Assembly (NCBI RefSeq): GCF_003626655.1
Contig: NZ_RBAN01000012.1
Span: 30,326 to 94,325 of the forward strand
Direction: 5' to 3'
From: Micromonospora costi
GTDB taxonomy: Bacteria; Actinomycetota; Actinomycetes; Mycobacteriales; Micromonosporaceae
DNA length: 64,000 bases
Below the pieces are notes generated by a model. That model searched no databases. It saw only the letters and a list, made by a program, of their open reading frames with translations, and was not told where the DNA came from. Positions 1-8,571 of this stretch are shown piece after piece (within the stretch, counting starts at the first letter, position 1; each line of letters starts with the position of its first letter). Made by a program: the position numbers and the translations under genes.

Positions 1-2
1 AC

Positions 3-803
3 GAGCCGGCTCCGGCCGCCGGGACGGCCGAGGCGCGCCCGGAAGAGCCGGCGCTGGACGCCCGCGGCGGGGAGCCGGAGACCGGGCCGGGGGAGCCGGT
101 CCCGGACGCCGGAGCGGGGGCGCCCGCGGATCCCGGGTCCGCCGTCGACGCCCGACCGGCAGCCGGCGTGCCGGAGCAGCCGGCCGCGGGCGTACCGAAA
201 AAGCAGTCGGCGGCCCGACGGCGGGCGAGCGTCGCCCCCGAGCCGGCGCCGCAGCTCGACGACGCGGAGCTGCGCGGGGCCCTGGAGGCGATCCTGCTCG
301 TCGTGGACGAGCCGGTGAGCGAGGCGATCCTGGCCGAGGTGCTGGAGCAGCCGGCCGAGCGGATCGGGGCGATGCTGCGCGAGATCGCGGCCGGCTACAC
401 GGCGGGCGGCCACGGCTTCGAGCTGCGACGGGCGGCTGGCGGCTGGCGGCTGTACACCCGCCCGGAATACGCGACCTACGTCGAGCGGTTCGTGCTGGAG
501 GGTCAGACGGTCCGGCTGACCCAGGCCGCGCTGGAGACCCTCGCGGTGATCGCCTACAAGCAGCCGGTGACCCGGTCGCGGATCTCCGCCATCCGGGGTG
601 TCAACTGCGACGGGGTGATCCGTACGCTGGTGTCCCGGGGCCTGGTCGAGGAGTGCGGCACCGAAGCGGACAGCGGTGCCTTCCTCTACCGGACCACCAC
701 GATGTTCCTGGAGAAGCTGGGGTTGAACTCGGTGGACGACCTGCCGCCCCTGGCCCCCTTCCTCCCCGACGACGTAGAAGAGCTAACCGATGCGACGCGA
801 TAA
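3..803 (+). CDS. scpB: ScpB, chromosome condensation/segregation protein (5' partial)
   Basis: ScpB is the winged-helix (kleisin-associated) subunit of the SMC-ScpAB condensin complex, acting on the nucleoid. The core from about position 255 reads LRGALEAILLVVDEPVS, followed by LTQAALETLAVIAYKQPVTR and IRGVNCDGVIRTLVSRGL, the typical two winged-helix halves of ScpB. A GTG at 168 would give 211 residues, but the same frame stays open to the left edge with a Pro/Ala/Glu-rich stretch, so the true start probably lies upstream of the window; such acidic, Pro-rich N-terminal extensions are plausible in actinobacterial ScpB. scpA would be expected just upstream. The 3' end overlaps rluB by 14 bp, indicating translational coupling. 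Confidence 0.93.
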   Translation, partial: EPAPAAGTAEARPEEPALDARGGEPETGPGEPVPDAGAGAPADPGSAVDARPAAGVPEQPAAGVPKKQSAARRRASVAPEPAPQLDDAELRGALEAILLVVDEPVSEAILAEVLEQPAERIGAMLREIAAGYTAGGHGFELRRAAGGWRLYTRPEYATYVERFVLEGQTVRLTQAALETLAVIAYKQPVTRSRISAIRGVNCDGVIRTLVSRGLVEECGTEADSGAFLYRTTTMFLEKLGLNSVDDLPPLAPFLPDDVEELTDATR

Positions 804-1560
804 CCGTGCCCCGAAGCCCGACGCCCCCGTCTACGAGGGCGCCGAGCGCCTGCAGAAGGTGCTCGCCGCCGCGGGGGTGGGTTCGCGGCGTGCCTGCGAG
901 GACCTGATCTTCCGGCGCCGGGTCACCGTCAACGGCCGCGTGGCCCAGCTCGGCGACAAGGCGGACCCGGCGCACGACGTCATCCACGTCGACGGCGAGC
1001 GGCTCCAGGCCGACGTCCGCCTGGTCTACGTGGCGATGAACAAGCCGCGCGGGGTGGTCACCACCATGGCCGACGAGAAGGGCCGCACCGAACTCGCCGA
1101 CTTCATCGGCGCGCGGCTGGAGCAGCGGGTCTACCACGTCGGGCGGCTCGACGCCGACAGCGAGGGGCTGCTCCTGCTCACCAACGACGGCAACCTCGCT
1201 CACAAGCTCATGCACCCGTCGTACGAGGTGCTCAAGACCTACCTCGCCGAGGTGGCCGGGCCGATCCCGCGCAACCTGGGCAAGCGGCTGACGGCCGGCG
1301 TCGAGCTGGAGGACGGGCCGGTGCAGGTCGACTCCTTCAGAGTGGTGGGCACCCTGGGCAAAACCGCCCAGGTGGAGCTGACCCTGCACGAGGGGCGCAA
1401 GCACATCGTCCGGCGCCTGATGGCCGAGGTGGGACACCCGGTGTCCCGGCTGATCCGCACCTCGATCGGCCCGATCAAGCTCGGCGACCTGCGCACCGGG
1501 CGGCTGCGCCGACTGACCAACGCCGAGGTCGCCGCGCTGTTCAAGGCGGTGGGTGACTGA
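790..1560 (+). CDS. rluB: 23S rRNA pseudouridine synthase, RluB/RsuA family
   Basis: A cytosolic RNA-modifying enzyme of the RsuA/RluB/RluE/RluF family, converting a uridine in 23S rRNA to pseudouridine. The 256-residue protein has an N-terminal S4 RNA-binding domain (about residues 17-65, ERLQKVLAAAGVGSRRACED), then the synthase domain with the catalytic-Asp motif GRLDADSEGLLLLTNDG near residue 120, and the family motif EGRKHIVRRLMAEVGHPV near 205. The ATG lies inside the end of scpB and a purine-rich AGAAGAG stands just upstream. The scpB-rluB pair is conserved in Gram-positive bacteria. The exact target uridine (RluB or RsuA type) cannot be decided from sequence alone, though context with scpB favours RluB. 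Confidence 0.93.
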   Translation: MRRDNRAPKPDAPVYEGAERLQKVLAAAGVGSRRACEDLIFRRRVTVNGRVAQLGDKADPAHDVIHVDGERLQADVRLVYVAMNKPRGVVTTMADEKGRTELADFIGARLEQRVYHVGRLDADSEGLLLLTNDGNLAHKLMHPSYEVLKTYLAEVAGPIPRNLGKRLTAGVELEDGPVQVDSFRVVGTLGKTAQVELTLHEGRKHIVRRLMAEVGHPVSRLIRTSIGPIKLGDLRTGRLRRLTNAEVAALFKAVGD

Positions 1561-1749
1561 CCCCGCCGCACGGGGTACGGCTGCCGGTAGGCTCCGTGGC
1601 GGCCGGGTGACGGCCGCGCGGTGGCGCGGGTCGCGCCCGGCGGCGTCCCGCGCGCTCCGGTCGGGAACGGCGGGCATCATGGGATCGGGACATCCGCTCG
1701 CGGCGCCGAACAGCGGCGATCCGTGAGGTACGGGCTGAGGAGGACGACG

Positions 1750-2430
1750 GTGGAGGAAAACGTGCGGGCCGGGCGATGCGTGGTCGCTGTGGACGGGCCG
1801 TCCGGTTCGGGAAAGTCCACCGTCTCCCGGCGGCTCGCCGCCGGTATCGGTGCCCGGTACCTGGACACCGGTGCGATGTACCGGGCGATCACCTGGGCGG
1901 TGCTGCGCTCCGGCGTCGACCTCACCGACGCCGAGGCCGTGGCGAAGGTCGCCGGTGAGGTGGACCTGCGCATCGGCACCGACCCCCAGGGGTACGGCGT
2001 GACCGCCGACGGTGTGAGCGTCGACAAGGAGATCCGCGGGCCCGAGGTGACCGCGTCGGTCTCCGCCGTGGCCGCCGTGCCGGCCGTGCGGGCGCTGCTG
2101 GTCGCCCGGCAGCAGGAGATGATCGCCAACGCGGGCCGGATCGTCATCGAGGGCCGGGACATCGGCGCCGTCGTGGCGCCCGACGCCGACCTGAAGGTGT
2201 ACCTGACCGCCTCCGAGGAGGCCCGCGCCGCGCGGCGCAGCGCCGAGGACGCCACCGACGCGGTGGCCACCGCGGCCGACCTGGCCCGCCGGGACCGGCT
2301 CGACTCGACCCGCAAGACGTCGCCGCTGCAGCAGGCCCCGGACGCGGTCGTGCTGGACACCACCGCACTCGGCATCGACGAGGTCGTTCAGCGGCTGCGT
2401 GACCTGCTCAGCGAGCGGGGAGTGGCATGA
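1750..2430 (+). CDS. cmk: Cytidylate kinase
   Basis: Phosphorylates CMP and dCMP with ATP in pyrimidine nucleotide metabolism. The P-loop is VDGPSGSGKSTVSRRLA near the N terminus, followed by the CMP-binding YLDTGAMYRAITW; IEGRDIGAVVAPDADLKVYLTAS and a C-terminal RDRLDSTRKTSPL (LID region) complete the family pattern. The start is the GTG at 1750: a full GAGGAGG lies at 1737-1743, six bases upstream, giving 226 residues, the normal family length. Earlier in-frame starts (from 1621) would add an unconserved basic tail. It sits between rluB and der in an order common to actinobacteria. Confidence 0.96.
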   Translation: MEENVRAGRCVVAVDGPSGSGKSTVSRRLAAGIGARYLDTGAMYRAITWAVLRSGVDLTDAEAVAKVAGEVDLRIGTDPQGYGVTADGVSVDKEIRGPEVTASVSAVAAVPAVRALLVARQQEMIANAGRIVIEGRDIGAVVAPDADLKVYLTASEEARAARRSAEDATDAVATAADLARRDRLDSTRKTSPLQQAPDAVVLDTTALGIDEVVQRLRDLLSERGVA

Positions 2431-2506
2431 GCGAGCGTAGCGAGCGAATCATCTGGCACGGTGCGGTCGAGCCTCGTGCCGGCGCCGACCGAAGGGAGGC
2501 GACGGC

Positions 2507-3910
2507 ATGAGCGAGAGTGCTGGTTGGGTGGAGCTGCGGGAGCCGGACCTCGACGTCGAGGAGCCGAGCGGCCCGCAGCCGGTGGTGGCCGTGGTCGGCC
2601 GGCCCAACGTGGGAAAGTCGACGCTGGTCAACCGGATCATCGGCCGCCGGCAGGCGGTCGTGGAGGACGTGCCCGGGGTGACCCGGGACCGCGTTCCGTA
2701 CGACGCCCAGTGGGCCGGGCGGGCGTTCACCGTGGTGGACACCGGCGGCTGGGAGCCGGACGCGCGCGACCGGGCGGCGGCGATCGCCGCGCAGGCCGAG
2801 GCCGCGGTGGCGACGGCCGACGTGGTGCTGTTCGTGGTCGACGCGATGGTCGGTTCGACCGATGTGGACGAGGCCGCCGTGAAGATGCTGCGGCGCAGCG
2901 CCAAGCCGGTGATCCTGGTGGCCAACAAGGCCGACAACGCCGCGATCGAGATGGAGGCGACCTCCCTCTGGTCGCTGGGTCTGGGCGAGCCGCACGCGGT
3001 GTCCGCGTTGCACGGCCGCGGGTCGGGCGAACTGCTCGACGCGATCATGGACGCGCTGCCGGAAGCGCCGCCCATCGTGGAGCACCGGCCGCGTGGGCCG
3101 CGCCGGGTGGCGCTGGTCGGCCGGCCGAACGTGGGCAAGTCCAGCCTGCTCAACCGGTTCTCCGGGGAGGAGCGGGCGGTCGTCGACTCGGTCGCCGGCA
3201 CCACCGTCGACCCCGTGGACAGCCTGGTGCAGATCGGCGGCGAGACCTGGCACCTCGTCGACACCGCGGGCCTGCGCAAGCGGGTCGGCAAGGCCAGCGG
3301 CACCGAGTACTACGCGAGCCTGCGTACCGCCTCGGCGATCGAGGCGGCCGAGGTGGCGGTGGTGCTGCTCGACGCGAGCGAGCCGATCAGCGAGCAGGAC
3401 CAGCGGATCCTCTCCATGGTCACCGACGCGGGCCGGGCGCTGGTGATCGCGTTCAACAAGTGGGACCTGGTCGACGCCGACCGGCGCTACTACCTGGACA
3501 AGGAGATCGACCGGGAGCTGCGCCGGATCCCATGGGCCATCCGCCTCAACCTGTCGGCGGCGACCGGCCGGGCCGTGGACAAGCTCGCCCCGGCGCTGCG
3601 CAAGGCCTTGGCGAGCTGGGAGACCCGGATCCCGACGGCCCGGCTCAACCAGTGGCTCACCGCGCTGGTGCAGGCCACGCCGCACCCGGTGCGCGGTGGT
3701 CGGGCGCCGCGGGTGCTCTTCGCGACCCAGGCCGGGGTGGCGCCGCCGCGTTTCGTGCTCTTCACCACGGGCCCGATCGACGCCGGCTACCAGCGGTTCG
3801 TCGAGCGCAAGCTGCGCGAGGAGTTCGGCTTCGAGGGCAGCCCAATCGAGATCTCGGTACGCCCCCGCAAGAAGGTGGGCCCGGGCGGCCGGGGCAAGGC
3901 GCACGGCTGA
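2507..3910 (+). CDS. der: Ribosome biogenesis GTPase Der (EngA)
   Basis: Der is an essential GTPase with two tandem G domains that acts in 50S subunit assembly. Both P-loops are visible (VGRPNVGKSTLVNR near residue 32 and VGRPNVGKSSLLNR near 205), as are both G3 motifs (DTGGW, DTAGL) and both G4 motifs (NKAD, NKWD); a KH-like C-terminal domain ends in a basic RPRKKVGPGGRGK tail. Length 467 is normal. The ATG follows GGGAGG at a good distance. It lies 76 bp after cmk and is probably co-transcribed with it. The long antisense frames over this gene are composition artefacts. Confidence 0.97.
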   Translation: MSESAGWVELREPDLDVEEPSGPQPVVAVVGRPNVGKSTLVNRIIGRRQAVVEDVPGVTRDRVPYDAQWAGRAFTVVDTGGWEPDARDRAAAIAAQAEAAVATADVVLFVVDAMVGSTDVDEAAVKMLRRSAKPVILVANKADNAAIEMEATSLWSLGLGEPHAVSALHGRGSGELLDAIMDALPEAPPIVEHRPRGPRRVALVGRPNVGKSSLLNRFSGEERAVVDSVAGTTVDPVDSLVQIGGETWHLVDTAGLRKRVGKASGTEYYASLRTASAIEAAEVAVVLLDASEPISEQDQRILSMVTDAGRALVIAFNKWDLVDADRRYYLDKEIDRELRRIPWAIRLNLSAATGRAVDKLAPALRKALASWETRIPTARLNQWLTALVQATPHPVRGGRAPRVLFATQAGVAPPRFVLFTTGPIDAGYQRFVERKLREEFGFEGSPIEISVRPRKKVGPGGRGKAHG

Positions 3911-4015
3911 GGGCCGGCAGGCCGGGCGGCCTTGGGCCTCGCGCCTTGCCCACCCTCCTAGGATGCTTTAGGCGGGGTGCCGGCGGTCACGCGGCCTGAC
4001 TGACACGAGTTCGCC

Positions 4016-4054
4016 GAAGTGGCGGTGTCCGGACGCCTCGGACACCGCTACTTC
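4016..4054 (+). terminator. Inverted repeat after der, probable terminator
   Basis: A 16-bp stem (GAAGTGGCGGTGTCCG at 4016-4031 against 4039-4054, one G.T pair) with a 7-nt loop. There is no long U tract, which is usual for high-GC actinobacterial terminators. It lies about 105 bp after the der stop and before the tRNA gene. Confidence 0.5.
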
Positions 4055-4204
4055 AGCGAAATGGAGTGGATCTCCGCCGCCTCGCGGCTGCGGGCGACGG
4101 GACTCGGCGGCCAGCGGGATGTTGCGGGTGGGGCCTGTGCGGACCGGCGCGCGAACCTGCGCTAAGCTGTACCGGCTGCCGCAGGGGAGACCTCGCGGGA
4201 GCAT

Positions 4205-4278
<74 letters not shown>

Positions 4279-4286
4279 CGCAGGTC

Positions 4287-4319
4287 AAAGGCCATCTGGA
4301 ATCTTCCAGGTGGCCTTTT
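4287..4319 (+). terminator. Rho-independent terminator after tRNA-Pro
   Basis: AAAGGCCATCTGGA and TCCAGGTGGCCTTT form a 14-bp hairpin (one T.G pair) around a 4-5 nt loop, followed by TTTTC. It starts nine bases after the tRNA. Being nearly symmetrical, it may also stop transcription arriving on the minus strand from the recombinase remnant. Confidence 0.75.
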
Positions 4320-4353
4320 CTGATCTTGTATAGCAGGGAAGTACAGCAACGGC

Positions 4354-5021
4354 TCATTGATCGAGGCTCTCGCCGAGCTTCCGCAGGGCTTCCCGGGTGG
4401 CCTTGGACGAGACCTGGCTGTAGATCTCCACCGTGATCGAGAAGTCAGCGTGTCTGAGGATCGCCATCGCGATCCGGGGATGCACGTCCAGGTCGACCAG
4501 GAGCGAACAGCAGGTGCGTCGGGCGTCGTGGACGGTGATCTTCGGGACGCCGGCGCGGGTGATGCGGCTGTCGTAGGACCGGTTGACGTTCCGCGGCTCG
4601 ACGGGAAGGCCGTAGCGGGTCGTGAAGATCATGCCGGTGTCGTGCCAGGCCTCGCCGTCCCTCTCCCTGGCCGCCTCCTGTTGCCGGTAGCGGTGCCGTA
4701 GCGCGGTGACGCAGATGGCCGGCAATGGTAGGGGAGCGTCGGACTCCTCGGTCTTGGTGGACCGGTGCAGCAGCCGGCCCGCGTACCCGCTGGAGTTGCT
4801 TTCGATGACCAGGCTGATGTCGTGGTTATCGCGGCAGTGCTCACAGAAATCCTCGCCGTGTGGGGTGCAGGGCTTGTCCCAGCCGTCCCACTCGATGTGG
4901 TCCCAGTTGAGACCGAGGACTTCTCCCTTGCGCAGGCCGAGCACGAGGACCAGGACTAGGCGGCGTACAGGTAGTCGTCGTCAGCGCGGGACGACTCGAG
5001 GCGCGCGGTCAGCGACAGAAG
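4354..5021 (-). pseudogene. Tyrosine recombinase remnant A (C-terminal part, frameshifted)
   Basis: The longest clean piece (4354-4944) carries the catalytic C-terminal half of a phage/ICE integrase: box I arginine in LGLRKGEVLGLNW, box II in TVHDARRT (often HDLRHT), histidine in LRHADF and the nucleophile tyrosine in EIYSQV. The preceding segment (ADDDYLYAA) lies in another frame that hits TAG at about 4957; restoring one base would join it to YVLVLVLGLRKGE, so a single-base deletion has broken the gene. The N-terminal SAM-like and arm-binding domains are absent, the sequence abutting the SUKH-4 gene at 5038. It sits 76 bp after tRNA-Pro pointing toward it, the usual arrangement for tRNA-integrating actinomycete elements. 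It is not expected to be active. Confidence 0.8.
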
Positions 5022-5037
5022 AGCATGTCTGCATCCA

Positions 5038-5571
5038 TCAGTAGAGCCACCGGTCGAGCACTGCGGGCCAGAAGTGGGTTGTATGGTCGCCGTCCCCGAA
5101 CGCGGGCGGGTCAAGGGCCGTGATCCGCTCCAACAGGTCGGCAAGCTCCGCGAGTGCTTGCTCTTCGGCCTGTTCGTCTTCGTCCCAGCGGTCGATGACG
5201 GTTGAGCTGGTCAGCCAGCTACCAACCAGGTGCAGCGAACACAGCCAGTGGATGATTGTTGAGTTGACGAACCAGGTGCTGCCGTCCGACAACCATGCCT
5301 GCACCTCACCGGTCCCCGGCGCGGCACCGTACCCCCAGTCCAGGTCGTCGGCGCTCGCCAACCGGTACATCGTCGGCTCCGCGTGGAATGACACCGCACT
5401 CACGAGGTCATCGATCAGCGGTACGCCACAGGAAACCAGCGCGGCCTTCTGCGGCTCGGGAAGCCGCCACGTCGCCACGTCTGGCTCGGTAGCACGCACT
5501 ACCCGCCCAGTACCAGCCCAGGCCGTGACCGCTTCGGATGCGGGAGGCAACGGAAGATCATCATCGGGCAC
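5038..5571 (-). CDS. SUKH-4 family immunity-like protein
   Basis: About 177 residues if translation starts at the GTG at 5571. The sequence matches the SUKH-4 (SMI1/KNR4 superfamily) pattern: GRVVRATEPDV followed by WRLPEPQKAAL, then GVPLIDDLVSAVSFHAEP, a GEVQAWLSDGSTWFVNSTI segment and a C-terminal helical part ending in FWPAVLDRWLY. SUKH proteins are commonly immunity factors against polymorphic toxins, but no toxin gene is visible nearby, so it is an orphan here. The open frame continues upstream into integrase remnant B, which is fortuitous read-through; no convincing Shine-Dalgarno was found, so the start is uncertain. It is sandwiched between two dead integrases and was probably acquired horizontally. 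Confidence 0.65.
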   Translation of the reverse strand: MPDDDLPLPPASEAVTAWAGTGRVVRATEPDVATWRLPEPQKAALVSCGVPLIDDLVSAVSFHAEPTMYRLASADDLDWGYGAAPGTGEVQAWLSDGSTWFVNSTIIHWLCSLHLVGSWLTSSTVIDRWDEDEQAEEQALAELADLLERITALDPPAFGDGDHTTHFWPAVLDRWLY

Positions 5572-5699
5572 GCCAATGAGGGTAGTCCGGGCAAGATTCC
5601 AAGCACCCAGGGGTCGTGTAGCGGCCAGGCATCCGATCTTCGGCAGAAGTGGATGCGCCAAGCCTCTCGGCCGCTTCGCGGCAGTGGGTAGCAAACGAG

Positions 5700-6262
5700 T
5701 CTGCTCGATGCTCATGCCGCTGTCGGACAGCAGGGATACGAAGCTGTGCCGCAGCTCGCGGGGAGTTCGGTCGCGCGGGTCGAGGCCCGCTTTGGCGACG
5801 ACGGGGCGGAAGGTCCGCCGCACGTTGTGCCGGTCGAGGGCCGTGCCGGTAGCGGAGGGGAAGACGAGGTGGTCGGCGGCGCGGCCGGCCCTGGCGCTCG
5901 CGATGGGTGGTGAGCGCGGTGTCGCGCCGGGCCGGCAGGGCCAGGGTGCGACGCGACTTCTTGGTCTTGGCGTACCCGTCGGCGTGAACCGAGCGCCAGA
6001 CCTGGATGGACGGTGGCGCGGGTGGGTCGTTGCCCGGCTTGCCGGTGAGGTCGACGTGTGCCCAGGTAAGGGCGCGCAGTTCTTCGGTGCGCGCGCCGGT
6101 CAGCAGAGAGACCACGATGAAGGCGTGCAACGAGCTGTCTTCGGCAGCGTGCAGGAGCGTCAGGGCCTGATCGAAGGTCAGTGACTTGGACGGCCGCCCG
6201 GTGCGGCCGGACGGGACTGCGCAGAGTGCTACGACGTTGCGCTTGACCTTGTCCCGGGACAC
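5700..6262 (-). pseudogene. Tyrosine recombinase remnant B (frameshifted, truncated at both ends)
   Basis: Starts with RNVVALCAVPSGRTGRPSKSLTFDQA and box I SLLTGARTEELRALTWAHVDL, the beginning of the catalytic domain of a second, different integrase. Near 5889-5891 (a CCC run on the plus strand) the frame breaks. Dropping one base restores GRAADHLVFPSATGTALDRH, then RTFRPVV and box II TPRELRHSFVSLLSDSGMSIEQ. After that the homology stops, so the second histidine and the catalytic tyrosine are lost. The N-terminal core-binding domain is also missing upstream of 6262. It lies on the same strand as remnant A but is a distinct family member. Confidence 0.75.
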
Positions 6263-6407
6263 TGTAGGAGCAGGCGTCGGACGCTGTTGCCTCTGGTAGG
6301 TGCGCCGCGGGTCTCTTGGTTCCGCTACAACTCACCTGCGTCGAACCGTCGCCCGGCCTCTTTGCCGTGCCCGTCTCGTCAGGTGAGGAGCGGTTAGCTT
6401 CTAGGTC

Positions 6408-6836
6408 GTGAAGACGACGGGTTGGCTGCGGGCGTTGCTGGATCGGGGTACGAGGGATCGTCGCGAGGAGGCCGCTGACGCCAAGCCCTTCGCACCGGAG
6501 TGCATGTCGCTGCTCGAGTTGGCCCGGTTGCTGGCTGGTCGAAGGTACAGCGAGAGAGTTGCCAGTGCGTATGTCGAGGTAGTGACGTTCGCGTCGGCTG
6601 ACGAGATCGTGGCGATGCTGGACGTGATGCTGGAGGAGGACTGGATGGGTCTTCCGGTCTGGGCGCGAAACCTCGCGTTCCGGCTGGCCTGCCTCCAACG
6701 GCCGGAGGATGTCGAGTTGTTGCGTGTGGCGGCTTGCGACCTCCATGCCTTCGGTCCTGACTGGGACGCCATAGCTGCGGAACTTCACCGTCGAGCAGAC
6801 CGATTGGAGGCCGGGCAGGACGTGAGCCTTCCCTGA
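6408..6836 (+). CDS. Hypothetical protein, helical
   Basis: 142 residues, unrecognised. The protein is mostly amphipathic helix: KPFAPECMSLLELARLLAGRRYSERVASAYVEVV, then DEIVAMLDVMLEEDWMGLPVWARNLAFRLACLQ and a final DWDAIAAELHRRADRLEA. No signal peptide or membrane segment is seen. The start chosen is GTG at 6408; there is no good Shine-Dalgarno, but TAGCTT at 6395-6400 lies where a -10 element would put the transcript start on this GTG. It lies just outside the recombinase remnants. Normal third-position GC supports coding, but no function can be assigned. Confidence 0.6.
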   Translation: MKTTGWLRALLDRGTRDRREEAADAKPFAPECMSLLELARLLAGRRYSERVASAYVEVVTFASADEIVAMLDVMLEEDWMGLPVWARNLAFRLACLQRPEDVELLRVAACDLHAFGPDWDAIAAELHRRADRLEAGQDVSLP

Positions 6837-7089
6837 CTCTTCTGCTCCTGAGCGGTTGCCCCTGGCTGTCGACAGCAACGGCGACGGCACCAGGGCCAGA
6901 CGGGGATGGGTGCGGGCGGACAGCCGCGGATTGCCGCCCCGAGGTCAGAGAGAGACGCGGACCGGCCCGGACGGAGCGTCCAGACCTTACAAACGAGGGA
7001 TCGAGTCGCCTGGAGGCGTCGGACTGATCGTCATCGGCCCGTGGCCGGACCGAGGTCGTGGGGTTACCCGAGGCCGCGACTGTCGGAGG

Positions 7090-7653
7090 ATGGCCCTTCA
7101 ATCGCTCGTGAGGTCACAGCGGGTCGTCGCTGCGCTGGCCGCCGCCCTTCTCGTACTAGCCGGTCTGACCTCTTGCTCGCCGGTAAGGAAGGGAATCACC
7201 GGCCTGACCGTGGACGTTGACGGCACACCGCTCGCGGCGGTGGCCTGGTGCGCGGAGCGGCCACCGGACGTCGTGGCGCTCTTGACCGAACCGGGCGCGG
7301 TCTCGCCGGCCTCATCCGGCATCGCAACGCCGTCCCCGATCTGGACTTCCGCGCTGCTGGTGCACCGAAGCTATGCCGTGCCACGCGAGGCGACCTCGCC
7401 CACCACGGTGCCCTTGGTTGACTTCCCGCGCCAGTCGGCCACCGACCCGGACGCCGCCTTCCGGATGTACGCAGCCGCTGAAGACAACAGCTTCACCTCA
7501 GTCCCGGTGTACTTCCGGCTCGGTGAGCTGGCCGTCCTCAAACCCGGATCGGTCATCATTACCGCGTGGAACAACGGCGACCAGGTCCAGCAGAGCATCA
7601 CTCTCGAGGAGCTCGCGCGCCGCGTCCATGACTTGGGCGAATGTGCGCCGTGA
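7090..7653 (+). CDS. Putative lipoprotein
   Basis: 187 residues from ATG 7090, which follows TCGGAGG. The N terminus has an Arg, a hydrophobic stretch VVAALAAALLVLA and a lipobox LTSC, so the product is probably exported and acylated at about Cys29. The mature part (TGLTVDVDGTPLAAVAWCAERPPDVVALL) resembles small actinobacterial envelope lipoproteins with a beta-rich domain, but I do not recognise a named family. An alternative upstream start in the same frame would bury the signal sequence, so it was not used. The neighbour downstream is a four-helix membrane protein, 55 bp away. Confidence 0.65.
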   Translation: MALQSLVRSQRVVAALAAALLVLAGLTSCSPVRKGITGLTVDVDGTPLAAVAWCAERPPDVVALLTEPGAVSPASSGIATPSPIWTSALLVHRSYAVPREATSPTTVPLVDFPRQSATDPDAAFRMYAAAEDNSFTSVPVYFRLGELAVLKPGSVIITAWNNGDQVQQSITLEELARRVHDLGECAP

Positions 7654-7707
7654 GAGCCGGCCAACGAGCGGGCAGCGCAGGGCAGGATCCGGCCATACGA
7701 TGCGCCG

Positions 7708-8151
7708 GTGATCCAGCAGACGAAGCGCCGCCCGCCGCGTCCGGTGATGGCGGCGCTGGCGGTCCTGATCGTGGGCTACGCCACCGTCATCGCTTATGGC
7801 CCGTGGACCGACGCCGCGAGCATCGTCGCCAGCCTGATCGCCACAGCCATCGCCGTAGGGTTGATCTATGGCCTGTGGCGGGGTAGCCCGCTGGCCCAGG
7901 GCATCGTCGTCCTGGCGATGGTCGGCAACCTGATATTCGGCTGCCTTGAGCACGCCAGGGTCGGCTGGTTGCGGGCAGCCAACATGGCGGCAGCCCTGGT
8001 CATCGCCCTATTGCTGCTGGTGCCTCAGTCGTCACGGCAATGGTTTGCTGCCCCTTCTGCGGACTCCGCCCCAGACCCCGTCCCTGCCAGCGACAAGGTG
8101 ATTGACACCGAAGCGCTGTGGGAGGAAACGGACGCCAGCGAGCGTCGGTAG
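7708..8151 (+). CDS. Small integral membrane protein
   Basis: 147 residues with four predicted hydrophobic segments (about residues 12-30, 36-56, 62-80 and 88-106) and a polar, acidic C-terminal tail with probable cytosolic location. Family not recognised. Translation is placed at GTG 7708. A TACGAT at 7696-7701 ends six bases before it and no Shine-Dalgarno is present, suggesting a leaderless transcript. The gene converges with the minus-strand yidD-like gene, the stop codons being 30 bp apart. Confidence 0.65.
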   Translation: MIQQTKRRPPRPVMAALAVLIVGYATVIAYGPWTDAASIVASLIATAIAVGLIYGLWRGSPLAQGIVVLAMVGNLIFGCLEHARVGWLRAANMAAALVIALLLLVPQSSRQWFAAPSADSAPDPVPASDKVIDTEALWEETDASERR

Positions 8152-8180
8152 TCGCGCCTCCTCTACGACCAGCCGCGTTT

Positions 8181-8571
8181 TCATGCGCGCCCGGCTGGCA
8201 GCGGCACCGGGTCGGGGGTGCCAAACGCGACGATTGGCCGGCATCGGATCAGCCGGCGATGGACCATCCGGCAACCTCGCAGGACGCCGTATTGCTCGAT
8301 AGCCGCCAACCCATACGCGCTGCACGTTGGCACGAACCTGCACCGCGCCGCCGTGCGCGACGAGATGTGCTGCCGATACCCCTTGACCAGCCCGATAGCC
8401 AGCCGGGTAGGGACGCTCGCAGACGGCGACCATTCCGCCGAGGGGGCTGGCCATTACCCCCCACACCGCACGGACGATTACCTCCGGCAACGATAACCAG
8501 GCAGCCAAGTCAGCCCTGCCGTCGGTGCAGGCGTAGCAGCACGCGCCACATGGTGGCTCCGCAACCGGCAT
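8181..8571 (-). pseudogene. YidD-like membrane insertion factor, split by one frameshift
   Basis: The downstream frame (8183 upward on the minus strand) encodes LVKGYRQHISSRTAARCRF followed by VPTCSAYGLAAIEQYGVLRG and IRCRP, the signature of the YidD family (amphipathic helix, RCRFxPTCSxYG, second Cys). YidD assists YidC-dependent membrane protein insertion. This frame has no ATG, GTG or TTG after the stop at 8456-8454. The upstream frame starts at ATG 8571 behind a strong GGAGGT (8582-8577) and encodes a Cys-rich PPCGACCYACTDG leader. Removing one base in the CCCCC run (8446-8442 on the minus strand) joins both into about 129 residues. It may be a pseudogene, a programmed frameshift or a sequence error. 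Confidence 0.75.

Noticed and set aside
2408..3904. 498-residue minus-strand frame over der
   Set aside because: It lies entirely antisense to der, which has both G domains intact. No ribosome-binding site and no recognisable product.
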